DNA of 35,606 bases from contig NZ_JACSQQ010000002.1 of NCBI RefSeq assembly GCF_014836555.1, positions 16,220 through 51,825 of the forward strand. The letters are read 5' to 3'. Origin of the DNA: Oerskovia rustica. Lineage in GTDB: Bacteria; Actinomycetota; Actinomycetes; Actinomycetales; Cellulomonadaceae. Shown one piece after another: positions 1 to 8,032 of the stretch; the stretch's first letter is position 1, and the number at the start of each line of letters is the position of its first letter. The notes beneath the pieces were generated by a model. The model searched no databases. It was not told the DNA's origin and saw only the letters and a list, made by a program, of their open reading frames with translations. The position numbers were made by a program, and so were the translations under genes.

Positions 1-13
1 CCCCCCCCCCCCC
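1..13. other. Homopolymer C run at contig edge
   Basis: Thirteen C residues open the sequence and the first gene follows within 30 bases. With the long G run at the other end, this looks like a sequencing or assembly edge artefact rather than biology. Confidence 0.6.
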
Positions 14-29
14 GCCCGTTGCCGCCTTC

Positions 30-953
30 ATGCGAGCCATCACCTACTCCCGCTACGGCGGAGCCGACGTCCTCGAGCTCAGCGAGCTCCCCACGCCCAA
101 GGTCGGGCCGGACACCGTCCTGGTCCGGGTCAAGGCCACGAGCGTCAACCCCGTGGACTGGAAGGTCCGCGAGGGCTACCTCGACGCGATCATGGACGCC
201 ACGTTCCCGGTCGTGCCCGGCTGGGACGTCGCGGGCGTCGTCGAGCAGGTCGGCCTGGACACACCCGAGCTCTCGGTCGGCGACGAGGTCTTCGGGTACG
301 TGCGCAAGGACGTCGTCTCCGGCGGCACGACCGCCGAGCTCGTCGCGGCCCCCGTCCGCACGCTGGCCCGCAAGCCCGCGGCGTGGACGTGGGAGCAGGC
401 CGCCGGCGCGCCGCTCGCGGGGCTCACCGCCCTGCAGACGATCGACCGCGCCGAGGTGAGCAACGGTCAGACCGTGCTCGTGCACGCGGCCGCGGGGGGC
501 GTCGGGTCGATGGCCGTGCAGATCGCGGTCGCCCGCGGCGCGCGCGTGATCGGCACCGCCTCCGAGCGCAACCACGAGTACCTGCGCTCGCTGGGCGCCG
601 AGCCCGTGACCTACGGCGACGGCCTCGCCGAGCGCGTGCGCGCCCTCGCACCCGAGGGCGTCGACGTCGTGCTCGACTACATCGGTGGCGAGGCCCTCGC
701 CACCACGCCGGACGTGCTGCGCGACGGCGGCACGGTCGCCTCGGTCGTCGACGCGGCGGCCCGCGACGAGCTCGGCGGGCACTACGTGTGGGTCCGCCCC
801 GACGTCGACGGGCTGACCGAGCTGGCCCGCCTCGCCGACGCCGGGCAGCTCACGGTCGACGTCGCCGAGGTCTACGACCTGGCCGACACCGCGAAGGCCC
901 ACGAGGCGAGCCGGACCGGGCACGTGCGCGGCAAGGTCGTCATCACGGTCTGA
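30..953 (+). CDS. NADP-dependent quinone oxidoreductase-like protein (zinc-free MDR family)
   Basis: The 307-residue protein belongs to the medium-chain dehydrogenase/reductase superfamily, quinone oxidoreductase branch, which reduces quinones or enones with NADPH in the cytoplasm. The N-terminal GroES-like part carries the SVNPVDWKVREG segment (about 38-49) and PGWDVAGVVEQVG (63-75). The Rossmann part has the nucleotide loop AAAGGVGSMAVQIA (about 153-166). The cysteine and histidine ligands of zinc alcohol dehydrogenases are absent, as expected for this branch, and the length is normal. The ATG at 30 gives the family's usual N-terminus, but only 29 bases precede it, so promoter and ribosome site cannot be judged. 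A GC-rich hairpin follows. The physiological substrate is unknown. Confidence 0.88.
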   Translation: MRAITYSRYGGADVLELSELPTPKVGPDTVLVRVKATSVNPVDWKVREGYLDAIMDATFPVVPGWDVAGVVEQVGLDTPELSVGDEVFGYVRKDVVSGGTTAELVAAPVRTLARKPAAWTWEQAAGAPLAGLTALQTIDRAEVSNGQTVLVHAAAGGVGSMAVQIAVARGARVIGTASERNHEYLRSLGAEPVTYGDGLAERVRALAPEGVDVVLDYIGGEALATTPDVLRDGGTVASVVDAAARDELGGHYVWVRPDVDGLTELARLADAGQLTVDVAEVYDLADTAKAHEASRTGHVRGKVVITV

Positions 954-988
954 GCCGTCTGTCCCGCTCCCACGGGGCGCGGTTCCCC

Positions 989-1011
989 GCGCGACGCGCT
1001 GCGCGTCGCGC
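989..1011 (+). terminator. GC-rich hairpin after the oxidoreductase
   Basis: A perfect 9-base stem (GCGCGACGC, 989-997, with GCGTCGCGC, 1003-1011) and a 5-base loop sit 36 bases after the stop codon. No T run follows, which is common for terminator candidates in high-GC actinobacteria. Confidence 0.45.
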
Positions 1012-1046
1012 ACCAGGGGTCCGCGCCCCGCGGCCGGTCGGTGACG

Positions 1047-1059
1047 TACCGTGAAGCCC
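1047..1059 (+). promoter_or_regulatory. -10 hexamer of a leaderless promoter
   Basis: TACCGT at 1047-1052 lies seven bases before the ATG at 1060, so transcription would start at or next to the start codon. The alternative GTG at 1051 falls inside this hexamer and is therefore disfavoured. No clear -35 element is visible. Confidence 0.4.
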
Positions 1060-1896
1060 ATGTCCGCCACCGTCCCCGCCCTCGTCGCAGCCGACTCCGC
1101 ACGCCTGCGGACCCGCGCCGCACGACATGCCCGCTCGCTCCCGCTCGCCGTCTGCGGGCTGGCGGTCCTGGTCCTCGTCCTCACGGGGGCGGACTGGTTC
1201 GAGGGGAACCAGTTCTGGCTCCTCGTACTCGTACCGGTCGCGGCCTTCCTCGCGACGTACGTCACGGCCTTCGCCCTGCGGCTGCCCTCGGGGGTGGGTG
1301 TCGGGAGCGACGGGTACGGGATCGCGCTCGTCCTGAGCGCACTGGTCGCCTTCCTCTTCCCCTGGATCCTCCTCGCGACGGGCGTGCCCTTCGTCCTGGG
1401 CCTCGGGCTCGTCGTCCTGGGCCTGCGCGCCTCGGACCGCTTCCTGTGGGTGGCCGGGCTCGTGACGATGACCGCGTCCTTGGCACTCGTGACCGTCAGC
1501 GGCTCGGGCGGCGCGTCGTCGGTGCTGCACCTCGTGGGAACGATCGCTCTGGGCCTCGCCCTGCTGGCAGCCGCGCTGGTCGCCCTGCGCGGCGAGCGGC
1601 AGACCCTCGCGGCCGGCGACGGCGCCCTGAGCATCGGCGACCCCGCGACCGACAACCTGCGGGTCCTCGCGGTGCTCGGTGACGCCGACGAGGCCGACCA
1701 GCCCGCGCTCGCCCGCCTCACAGGCATCGAGGAGCGCAACCTCGCGGCCCGCCTCCACGACCTCACCGAGGCGAGCCTGGTCCATGCCCGGATCACGAAG
1801 AACCGGAACTGGGCACAGATCACCCGCGAGGGCCGCGAGGAGCTGCGGACCCGCCGCGAGGCCCTGCGCGGGGTCGCGGAGCACCGCAAGGCCTGA
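1060..1896 (+). CDS. Polytopic membrane protein with C-terminal winged-helix domain
   Basis: The 278-residue protein has about six hydrophobic segments in its first 175 residues (about 27-43, 51-72, 86-105, 108-122, 128-147 and 154-175). A soluble C-terminal part from about residue 199 to 275 reads as a MarR/ArsR-like winged helix: helices around LRVLAVLG and ALARLTGIEERNLAARLHDL, then a wing-like ARITKNRNWAQITREGREEL. This suggests a membrane-tethered DNA-binding protein, though the domain could also bind protein. I know no named family for the full arrangement. The gene stands alone, between a terminator-like hairpin and the leaderless-type start of the next gene. GTG at 1051 would add three residues but overlaps the -10 hexamer. 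Confidence 0.8.
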   Translation: MSATVPALVAADSARLRTRAARHARSLPLAVCGLAVLVLVLTGADWFEGNQFWLLVLVPVAAFLATYVTAFALRLPSGVGVGSDGYGIALVLSALVAFLFPWILLATGVPFVLGLGLVVLGLRASDRFLWVAGLVTMTASLALVTVSGSGGASSVLHLVGTIALGLALLAAALVALRGERQTLAAGDGALSIGDPATDNLRVLAVLGDADEADQPALARLTGIEERNLAARLHDLTEASLVHARITKNRNWAQITREGREELRTRREALRGVAEHRKA

Positions 1897-1995
1897 GCGC
1901 CTGCACCGCCCAACGGCGAGCCGCGCACCCGGGACGGGCTCCGCCGTCGGGCGCCTCGCCCGGCGCACCGGCGAGAGCGGTGGCAGGCTGGCCCC

Positions 1996-3123
1996 ATGAG
2001 GGAGTTCACCGCACAGGACTTCGCCGCGCGCATCGACCGCGCGGCCGCCCAGGCCCGGGACGCCGGGCTCGCCGGGGTGCTCGTCACCCCCGGGCCCGAC
2101 ATGACGTACTTCACGGGGTACACCCCCACGGCCATGACCGAGCGCATCACGCTGCTCGTGGTCCCGGCCGACGGCGAGGCGTCGATCGTGGTGCCCGTCC
2201 TGGAACGACCTGACCTCGACCGCGCGGCCGGCGCCGCGGCCCTGCACGTCACGGCGTGGACGGACGGCGTCGACGAGTACGCGGTCACGGCCGACCTGCT
2301 CGACGCCGCCGGGCGCTACGCGATCTCCGACTCGGCCTGGGCCATGCACCTGCTGGGGCTCCAGCGCACGCTGCCGGGCTCGTCGTACTCGGCGATGACG
2401 CAGGCCCTGCCCATGCTGCGCGCGGTCAAGGGGCCCGACGAGCTCGAGCGCCTCGCGGCCGCGGGAGCGGCGAACGACGCGACGTTCGCCGACATCGTCG
2501 AGATCCGCTTCAGCGGGCGCCGCGAGCTCGACGTCGCGGCGGACCTCGCGGGCTTCCTGCGCGACCACGGACACTCGCAGGTCGACTTCACGGTCGTCGG
2601 CTCAGGGCCCAACGGCGCCAACCCGCACCATGAGGCGGGCGACCGGGTCATCCAGGAGGGCGACATGGTCGTGCTCGACTTCGGCGGCCTCAAGGACGGC
2701 TACGGCTCGGACATGACGCGCATGGTGCACGTCGGGGGCGACGTGACGGACCAGCAGCGCGAGGTCTTCGAGGTCGTCCGTGCCGCACAGCAGGCCGGGG
2801 TCGACGCGGTCCGGCCCGGCGCGACGTGCCAGGACGTCGACCGCGCCGCGCGCGCCGTCATCACCGAGGCCGGGTACGGCGAGCAGTTCATCCACCGGAC
2901 GGGCCACGGGATCGGGCTCACGACGCACGAGCCGCCCTACATGATCGAGGGCGAGGAGCAGCCCATCGTCTCCGGCATGTGCTTCTCGGTCGAGCCCGGG
3001 ATCTACCTGTCGGGGAACTTCGGCGTCCGCATCGAGGACATCGTGGTCGCGTTCCCGGACGACGTGCCCGACGGCGCACGCCGCCTCAACGACGCACCGC
3101 ACGACCTGCACGTGGTCGAGTAG
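1996..3123 (+). CDS. M24 family Xaa-Pro aminopeptidase / Xaa-Pro dipeptidase
   Basis: This cytoplasmic dimetal peptidase of 375 residues would remove N-terminal residues preceding proline, or split X-Pro dipeptides. It has an N-terminal creatinase-like domain (1-135) and a C-terminal pita-bread domain. All five metal ligands are visible: Asp228 (VVLDFG), Asp239 (GYGSDMTR), His304 (RTGHGIGL), Glu333 (SVEPGIY) and Glu347 (VRIEDIV). The substrate-site histidines are at about 211-212 (NPHHEAG). The family is confident, but the choice between aminopeptidase and dipeptidase is open. A weak -10-like CAGGCT at 1984-1989 lies six bases before the ATG, so the transcript may be leaderless. The gene converges on the MFS gene across an inverted repeat. 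Confidence 0.92.
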   Translation: MREFTAQDFAARIDRAAAQARDAGLAGVLVTPGPDMTYFTGYTPTAMTERITLLVVPADGEASIVVPVLERPDLDRAAGAAALHVTAWTDGVDEYAVTADLLDAAGRYAISDSAWAMHLLGLQRTLPGSSYSAMTQALPMLRAVKGPDELERLAAAGAANDATFADIVEIRFSGRRELDVAADLAGFLRDHGHSQVDFTVVGSGPNGANPHHEAGDRVIQEGDMVVLDFGGLKDGYGSDMTRMVHVGGDVTDQQREVFEVVRAAQQAGVDAVRPGATCQDVDRAARAVITEAGYGEQFIHRTGHGIGLTTHEPPYMIEGEEQPIVSGMCFSVEPGIYLSGNFGVRIEDIVVAFPDDVPDGARRLNDAPHDLHVVE

Positions 3124-3158
3124 GGCCAAGCGCCGCGCCGTCGCGAGGCTCCGATCGC

Positions 3159-3216
3159 CGAGTGTGCAGTTCGGGACGTCTGTCTCCCTAGCCCGACCTC
3201 CCATACTGCACACTCG
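3159..3216. repeat. Long interrupted inverted repeat between convergent genes
   Basis: The perfect 12-base arms CGAGTGTGCAGT (3159-3170) and ACTGCACACTCG (3205-3216) enclose 34 bases. Inside them TCGGG (3171-3175) pairs with CCCGA (3192-3196), so the arms can form one extended, imperfect stem. It sits between the convergent stops at 3123 and 3252 and could end transcription from both sides. Its look is that of a REP-type extragenic palindrome; I find no second copy in this window. Confidence 0.6.
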
Positions 3217-3251
3217 ACGCCGCCTCCCAGGGCCGGGCCGGGCCGGCCTGG

Positions 3252-4655
3252 TCAGGCCTCGGCCGCGTCCGCGTTCTCCGCAGGACCCGCCCCCGCCGCC
3301 ACGACCTGCTCGTTGCGGATGCCCGCCCAGCTCACGAGGCCGCCCGCGATGAGAAGCGCAGCGGTGACGACGAGCGCCCGGTGGAACCCGGCGACGTCGA
3401 GCACGGGTCCGATGACGATCCCCGCGCACGCGATGACCACGAGGCCCGCGATGCGCGAGACCGCGTTGTTCACGGCCGACCCGATGCCCGCGTCCGCGGC
3501 CGGGATCGACCCGAGAATGGCCGCGGTCAGCGGCGCCACCGTGACCGCGAGCCCCAGGCCGAACAGCAGGATCCCTGGGAGGAGCTGCGTGAAGTAGCTC
3601 GCCTCGGCGGTCGTGGTGAGCATGAGCAGGTACCCGCAGCCCGCGATCAGGGGGCCCACCGTCATGAACAGGCGCGGCCCGTACCGGCCCGCGAGCGCCC
3701 CGAAGCGCGAGGACAGGAACAGCATGAGCAGCGTGACGGGCAGCAGGGCGAGGCCCGCGAGGGTCGCGCTGTACCCGGCGACCTGTTGCACGAACAGGGT
3801 GACGGCGAACCCGCCGAACGCGAGCGCCCCGTAGATCGCGGCCGTGGCGACGTTGCCCGCGGCGAAGTTGCGCACCGAGAACAGGGACAGCGGCAGCATG
3901 GGGTCGGGGGCGCGCCGCTCCCAGGCGAGGAACGCCCCGAGAGACGCGATCCCGACGACGAGCGGCACCCACACGACCGGGCTCGACCACCCGAAGCGCC
4001 CGTGCTCGATGAGCGCGAAGACGGGCCCGGCGAGCCCGACGGCCGCGAGCACGGCGCCGCGCACGTCGATGCGCCGACCGGTCTCGGTGTCGCCTTCCTC
4101 CATGCCGCGCAGGATCCACAGCGTCACCGCGACGGGCAGGAGGTTGATCCCGAACACCCAGCGCCACGACAGGGTGTCGACGAGCACCCCTCCGAGCAGG
4201 GGGCCGGCGATCATCGCGGTGCCGGTCCACGCGGTCCAGGTGCCGATCGCCTTGGCCTGCGCGGCGCCGCTGAACGACGAGATGATCATCGCGAGCGAGC
4301 TCGGCACGAGCAGCGCGCCCGCGATGCCCTGGAGCCCGCGCGCGACCACGAGCACGACGCCCGTGGGGGCCAGGGCGCACAGCACCGACGTGAGCGCGAA
4401 CCCGACGAGCCCCCACCACATGACGCGGCGGCGCCCGTGGACGTCGGACAGCGAACCCGCCACGAGGATGAGCGAACCGAGGGTGATGAGGTAGGCGTCG
4501 ACGACCCACTGCTGGAGCGCGAGCCCGTCGAGCACTCCCCCGGCCAGCTCGTCCGCGATGGCGGGCAGTGCGACGTTGACCACCGTCCCGTCGAGGAACG
4601 ACACGAACGAGGCGAGGATCGCGACGAGCAGCACACGGCGCTGGGCGGGTGTCAC
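3252..4655 (-). CDS. MFS transporter, DHA2 (EmrB/QacA) drug:H+ antiporter type
   Basis: The 467-residue inner-membrane protein is predicted to export small molecules by proton antiport. The N-terminus has the DHA2 signature (SFLDGTVVNVALPAI, about 18-32), then LSDVHGRRRVMWWG, the loop 2-3 motif A, and the motif-C-like segment TGTAMIAGPLLGGVLVD in helix 5. Many hydrophobic segments fit a 12-14 helix carrier, and the C-terminus is a short Ala-rich tail. The GTG start at 4655 overlaps the stop of the upstream split-barrel gene in a GTGA, so the two genes are translationally coupled. The substrate cannot be told from sequence. No dedicated regulator adjoins it. Confidence 0.9.
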   Translation of the reverse strand: MTPAQRRVLLVAILASFVSFLDGTVVNVALPAIADELAGGVLDGLALQQWVVDAYLITLGSLILVAGSLSDVHGRRRVMWWGLVGFALTSVLCALAPTGVVLVVARGLQGIAGALLVPSSLAMIISSFSGAAQAKAIGTWTAWTGTAMIAGPLLGGVLVDTLSWRWVFGINLLPVAVTLWILRGMEEGDTETGRRIDVRGAVLAAVGLAGPVFALIEHGRFGWSSPVVWVPLVVGIASLGAFLAWERRAPDPMLPLSLFSVRNFAAGNVATAAIYGALAFGGFAVTLFVQQVAGYSATLAGLALLPVTLLMLFLSSRFGALAGRYGPRLFMTVGPLIAGCGYLLMLTTTAEASYFTQLLPGILLFGLGLAVTVAPLTAAILGSIPAADAGIGSAVNNAVSRIAGLVVIACAGIVIGPVLDVAGFHRALVVTAALLIAGGLVSWAGIRNEQVVAAGAGPAENADAAEA

Positions 4656-5266
4656 GCCTCCACGCTAGCCCCGTCCTCGAACCTCCACCGGGTCGCGGTG
4701 TAGTCCTCGCCGCGCCCGTACGCGTAGATGGTCGTGGGCTGCACCTGGAAGACGTACGCCTCGACGGTGGCCTGCTCCCCGGGGTCCGAGCCGCCCGAGG
4801 GCGCCTCGCTGTCCCAGAAGGCGCCGTCGCGCACGTCGAAGTGCCAGTCGTACTTGCACGCCCACCGGTCCGCGAGCCGCCGCAGCGTGTGGTCCTCGGT
4901 GACCCGCTCGGCGGCCCCTTCGAGCACGACGTCGAGCCCCTCGGTCATGAGGTTGGTCCCGGTGGTCAGGACGCACCCGGGGTTCGCCGCGAGGTTGCGT
5001 GCCTTGCGCTCGGTGCGGCCCGTGCAGAAGTGGAGCGCACCGTCGGCCCAGACGGTGATGAGCGGCGTGACGTGCGGGCGACCGTCGGGGCGGACCGTGG
5101 ACAGCCAGAAGATCTCGGCCCCCTGGAGCACGGTCTGGGCGTCGGCCCACGGGGTGGGCGCGGAGCCGGGGGACGAGAAGTCCGTCATGAGGACTCCGGC
5201 GGGCGCGCCGGCCTCCTCGATGGGCTCGACGGGATCGCCGGTGGGCTGGGCGGGTTCTGCGGCCAT
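4652..5266 (-). CDS. Pyridoxamine 5'-phosphate oxidase superfamily (split barrel) protein
   Basis: The 204-residue protein has a flavin/deazaflavin-reductase split-barrel domain from about residue 40 to 190. The hallmark stretch runs from IFWLSTVRPDGRPHVTPL (about 48-65) to HFCTGRTERKARNLAANP (about 76-93). This subgroup typically binds FMN or F420 and acts in oxidoreduction; the substrate is unknown. The first 40 residues are Pro/Glu-rich and probably disordered. The ATG at 5266 has GGAGG seven bases upstream; a second ATG at 5188 also has a GGAG and would remove the tail. It is the first gene of a two-gene operon, and its stop overlaps the MFS start, suggesting linked detoxification or export. 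Confidence 0.85.
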   Translation of the reverse strand: MAAEPAQPTGDPVEPIEEAGAPAGVLMTDFSSPGSAPTPWADAQTVLQGAEIFWLSTVRPDGRPHVTPLITVWADGALHFCTGRTERKARNLAANPGCVLTTGTNLMTEGLDVVLEGAAERVTEDHTLRRLADRWACKYDWHFDVRDGAFWDSEAPSGGSDPGEQATVEAYVFQVQPTTIYAYGRGEDYTATRWRFEDGASVEA

Positions 5267-5398
5267 GGGAGGTCCTCCGTCTCTCGGGTGGCTCCGTCAC
5301 CACACCGTCCCTCTCCGACCCGCGCGAGCGCCCGAACTCATCGGTGCGTGGACGGCCATCCTCCGGGGCCGACGGGCCTGTCCGGGGACGACGGGGCC

Positions 5399-6553
5399 TC
5401 AGGCGTTGGGCGCCACGGCCGTCCCGGGGCCACGGCGACGGACCGTCACACCGGGCTCGCTCGACGGGACGCCGGAGGGGGCACGGACCTCGGACCGGTC
5501 GCCCGGCGTGACGCGTGCCCCGGGGGCACCGCGAGCCCCTTCGACCTCGAACCCTCCGTCGGCGAGCATGTCGAGGTCCGCACGCGCGGCCTGCCCCTCG
5601 CTCGTGAGGTAGTCGCCCAGGAAGATCGAGCTCACCATCTCCAGCGCGAGGGGTTGGAGCGAGCGCAGGTGCACCTCGCGACCGGCCGCGAGGCGGAGCT
5701 CGGCCGTGGGGCAGACGAAGCGCACCATCGCGAGGATGCGCAGGCACTGCTGGGGCGTGAGGTCCCACGTCCCCGCGAGGGGCGTCCCGTCGAACGGGAC
5801 GAGGAAGTTGACGGGCACGGAGTCGGCCCCGAGGTCGCGCAGCGCGAACGCCACGTCGACGAGGTCCTGGTCGCTCTCCCCCATGCCCGCGATCAGCCCG
5901 GAGCAGGGCGAGAGTCCGGCGCCCTTCGCCCGTGCCACGGTCTGGACACGGTCCGCGTACTCGTGCGTGGTGCAGATGTCGGCGTACGTCGCCTCGGACG
6001 TGTTGAGGTTGTGGTTGTAGGCGTCGGCTCCCGCGGCGGCCAGCCGCTCGGCCTGGCCGTCACGGAGCAGGCCGAGGCACGCGCAGACCTCGACGTCGGG
6101 GTGCTCGCGCTTGATCCCGTCGACCATCGCGGACACCCGCACCACGTCGCGGTCGCTCGGTCCGCGCCCGCTCGCGACGAGGCAGACGCGGCGGGCACCG
6201 CCGTCGACCCCGGCCCGGGCGGCGGCGACCGCGTCCTCGGTGCTCAGCCACGAGTACTTCAGGACCTGGGCGGTCGAGCCGAGGCGCTGCGAGCAGTACG
6301 TGCAGTCCTCGGGGCACAGGCCCGACTTGAGGTTGACCAGGTAGTTGAGCCGCACGCGTCGGCCGAACCGGTGGCGACGCACTCGCCCGGCCGCGGCGAC
6401 GACGTCGAGCAGGTCGTCGTCGCCCGTCCGCAGGACGGCCACCGCCTCGGCGCGTGTCGGGGCCGTGCCGGCGAGGCCGCGGGCGACGAGGGTGTCCAGG
6501 AGGTCGCGGACGTCGGCAGGGCCTGTGCCGTCATGGTCGGAGGAGGGGTTCAC
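5399..6553 (-). CDS. bioB: Biotin synthase BioB
   Basis: This radical SAM enzyme inserts sulfur into dethiobiotin in the last step of biotin synthesis. The 4Fe-4S cysteines are Cys80, Cys84 and Cys87 in [14 protein letters not shown]. Other BioB marks are [37 protein letters not shown] and the terminal [26 protein letters not shown] region. The GTG at 6553 is chosen as start because AAGGA lies eight bases before it; GTG at 6559 is too close to that site, and the open frame further upstream runs through promoter palindromes. At 384 residues the protein is longer than typical BioB (about 320-350). The excess is a low-complexity C-terminal tail of about 50 residues rich in Gly, Pro and Arg. bioA, bioD and bioF are not nearby. 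Confidence 0.95.
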   Translation of the reverse strand: MNPSSDHDGTGPADVRDLLDTLVARGLAGTAPTRAEAVAVLRTGDDDLLDVVAAAGRVRRHRFGRRVRLNYLVNLKSGLCPEDCTYCSQRLGSTAQVLKYSWLSTEDAVAAARAGVDGGARRVCLVASGRGPSDRDVVRVSAMVDGIKREHPDVEVCACLGLLRDGQAERLAAAGADAYNHNLNTSEATYADICTTHEYADRVQTVARAKGAGLSPCSGLIAGMGESDQDLVDVAFALRDLGADSVPVNFLVPFDGTPLAGTWDLTPQQCLRILAMVRFVCPTAELRLAAGREVHLRSLQPLALEMVSSIFLGDYLTSEGQAARADLDMLADGGFEVEGARGAPGARVTPGDRSEVRAPSGVPSSEPGVTVRRRGPGTAVAPNA

Positions 6554-6599
6554 GACCACGATCCTTCTCGCGCGCCCGCTCCCCCTCCCCCGCCTGTCC

Positions 6600-6627
6600 T
6601 GACAAGGCGAGCCGCCTCGCCTTGTCA
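6600..6627. promoter_or_regulatory. 12-base inverted repeat upstream of bioB (putative operator or leader hairpin)
   Basis: The perfect arms TGACAAGGCGAG (6600-6611) and CTCGCCTTGTCA (6616-6627) are split by CCGC. The repeat lies 47-74 bases before the bioB start, where a promoter or 5' leader is expected. It may bind a dimeric regulator or fold in the bioB leader. I cannot match it confidently to BioQ or another known biotin operator. Confidence 0.5.
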
Positions 6628-6693
6628 CCGGACCACAACTCGTCGTGGGGTTCCTCCAAGGGCGTCGCCCGCACGTTGGCGACCGCCGAGGTC

Positions 6694-6728
6694 TCGACAC
6701 CATACCTAGAGGTAGGTATGGTGTCGGC
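6694..6728 (+). promoter_or_regulatory. Leaderless tetR promoter inside a 32-base palindrome
   Basis: TCGACA (-35, 6694-6699), a 17-base spacer and TATGGT (-10, 6717-6722) end six bases before the ATG at 6729. The arms CGACACCATACCTA (6695-6708) and TAGGTATGGTGTCG (6713-6726) are perfect complements around GAGG. They cover the promoter from -35 to beyond -10, as expected for an autorepressing TetR operator. Confidence 0.7.
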
Positions 6729-7316
6729 ATGAGCGACACCGACCTCCCGAGCCGCGAGCGCCTCGTCCGGGCGGCCCGCGACCTGTTCTGGGCCCAGGGC
6801 GTGGAGGGCACGAGCCCGCGCCAGGTCCTCGAGGCGAGCGGCGTCGGGCAGGGCAGCCTCTACCACCACTTCCCCACCAAGCACGACCTCTCGCTCGCCG
6901 CGATCAGCGCGACCACCCGCGAGGCCCTCTCGTCCGTCGCGACCGACCTCGAGGACGCCGACCGCTCACCCACCGAACGGCTCGTGGCCTACCTCGAACG
7001 CCCCCGGCCGGCGCTCGCGGGCTGCAAGGTCGGGCGCCTGACGAGCGACCCCTCGGTCATGTCGGACGAGGAGCTGCGCGGTCCCGTCCGCGACTACTTC
7101 GTGGGCCTGGTCGCGCGGGTCCAGGCGGTCTTCGAGGAGACCGGCCTGCCCGACGACGCCGCTCACGACCGCGCGCACGCGGCGGTCGCGATCGTCCAGG
7201 GCGGGTACGTGCTCGCGCGTGCCCTCGACGACGCGGCGGCCATGAGCGCCGCGGTCGAGGGGTTCGTGTCGATGCTCGAACCGGCGCTGGACCCGAGCAC
7301 GGCGGCACGCCGATGA
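6729..7316 (+). CDS. TetR/AcrR family transcriptional regulator
   Basis: The 195-residue protein has the usual TetR size. The N-terminal helix-turn-helix is clear: [21 protein letters not shown], then [22 protein letters not shown] (about residues 10-55). The C-terminal ligand domain includes [21 protein letters not shown], a layout resembling the LmrA/YxaF-type TetR proteins. The ATG at 6729 is preferred over in-frame upstream starts because those lie in the palindromic promoter and would add non-homologous residues. The gene begins an operon: its stop overlaps the next start in ATGA. It probably represses itself through the palindrome and thereby controls the two enzyme genes after it. The inducer is unknown. 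Confidence 0.92.
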   Translation: MSDTDLPSRERLVRAARDLFWAQGVEGTSPRQVLEASGVGQGSLYHHFPTKHDLSLAAISATTREALSSVATDLEDADRSPTERLVAYLERPRPALAGCKVGRLTSDPSVMSDEELRGPVRDYFVGLVARVQAVFEETGLPDDAAHDRAHAAVAIVQGGYVLARALDDAAAMSAAVEGFVSMLEPALDPSTAARR

Positions 7317-8032
7317 GCGCCGGGGCGGGCCGTGCCGACAGCCCTGCCTCCCATGCAGGGAACGATCGGACCGACGAGTCCTCGTCCCTCCGCGACCGGC
7401 TCCGCGCCCTGCCGACCTTCGCCCCGGGCCTGCCGGTCCTCGACCCTGGCGCGGCGCCGTCGGATCCCGTGACGCTGTTCCGCACCTGGATCGAGGAGGC
7501 GATCGACGCCGGGGTGCCGCTCCCCCACGCCATGACCCTGGCGACCGCCGGGGCCTCGGGCGAGGTGCAGGCACGCACCGTGATCCTCAAGGACGTCGAC
7601 CCCTCGGGATGGTGGTTCGCGACCGGCTCGTCGAGCCCCAAGGGCCGTGACCTCGCCGAGAACCCGTACGCCGCCCTCACGTTCCTCTGGCCCCCGCTCG
7701 GACGCCAGGTCCGGGTGATCGGCCCCGTGGCGCCCGCCGCCCCGGCGACGAGCACGGCGGACTTCCTCGCCCGCTCGGAGGGATCGCGGGCCGCCGCGCT
7801 CGTGGGACACCAGAGCGAGGCGCTCGCGTCCCGGCAGGAGTACCGGGACGCCTTCGCGGGCGCGCTCGCCCGCGTGCAGCGCGACCCGACGCTGGTCGAG
7901 CCCGCCTGGACCGCGTACGCGCTCGCGCCGACGTCGGTCGAGTTCTGGCAGGCGTCGGACGACGGCGGACAGACCCGGCTGCGCTACCGCGCCGTCGGCC
8001 ACGACTGGGAGAAGGGGCTGCTCTGGCCATGA
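7313..8032 (+). CDS. PNPOx-like FMN flavoprotein (pyridoxamine-phosphate oxidase homologue)
   Basis: The 239-residue protein aligns along its length with PdxH-type oxidases, which oxidise pyridoxine or pyridoxamine phosphate with FMN. Family marks are HAMTLATAGASGEVQARTVILK (Lys93), SPKGRDLAENP, RQVRVIGPV, GHQSEALASR and the C-terminal VEFWQ plus RLRYR. By my alignment to the E. coli enzyme, Tyr129 is replaced by Asp140 and His199 by Arg224, while the equivalents of Arg133, Ser137 and Arg197 remain (Arg144, Ser148, Arg222). This makes a changed substrate plausible. The first 25 residues look disordered. The start overlaps the tetR stop by four bases, and its own stop overlaps the next start likewise, so it should share TetR control. 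Confidence 0.85.
   Translation: MSAGAGRADSPASHAGNDRTDESSSLRDRLRALPTFAPGLPVLDPGAAPSDPVTLFRTWIEEAIDAGVPLPHAMTLATAGASGEVQARTVILKDVDPSGWWFATGSSSPKGRDLAENPYAALTFLWPPLGRQVRVIGPVAPAAPATSTADFLARSEGSRAAALVGHQSEALASRQEYRDAFAGALARVQRDPTLVEPAWTAYALAPTSVEFWQASDDGGQTRLRYRAVGHDWEKGLLWP

Noticed and set aside
5267-5398. A 20-codon frame after GGAGG in the bioB to split-barrel gap (possible leader peptide)
   Set aside because: It is very short, has no helpful residue pattern and no pairing attenuator; chance is sufficient.
4649-6709. A 686-codon open frame on the plus strand opposite the split-barrel gene and bioB
   Set aside because: It spans two real genes and the bioB promoter in antisense and has no family resemblance.
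6554-6811. In-frame upstream extension of bioB to an ATG at 6811
   Set aside because: It would run through both promoter palindromes and the start of the divergent tetR gene; the added residues have no BioB homology, and GTG 6553 has a ribosome site.
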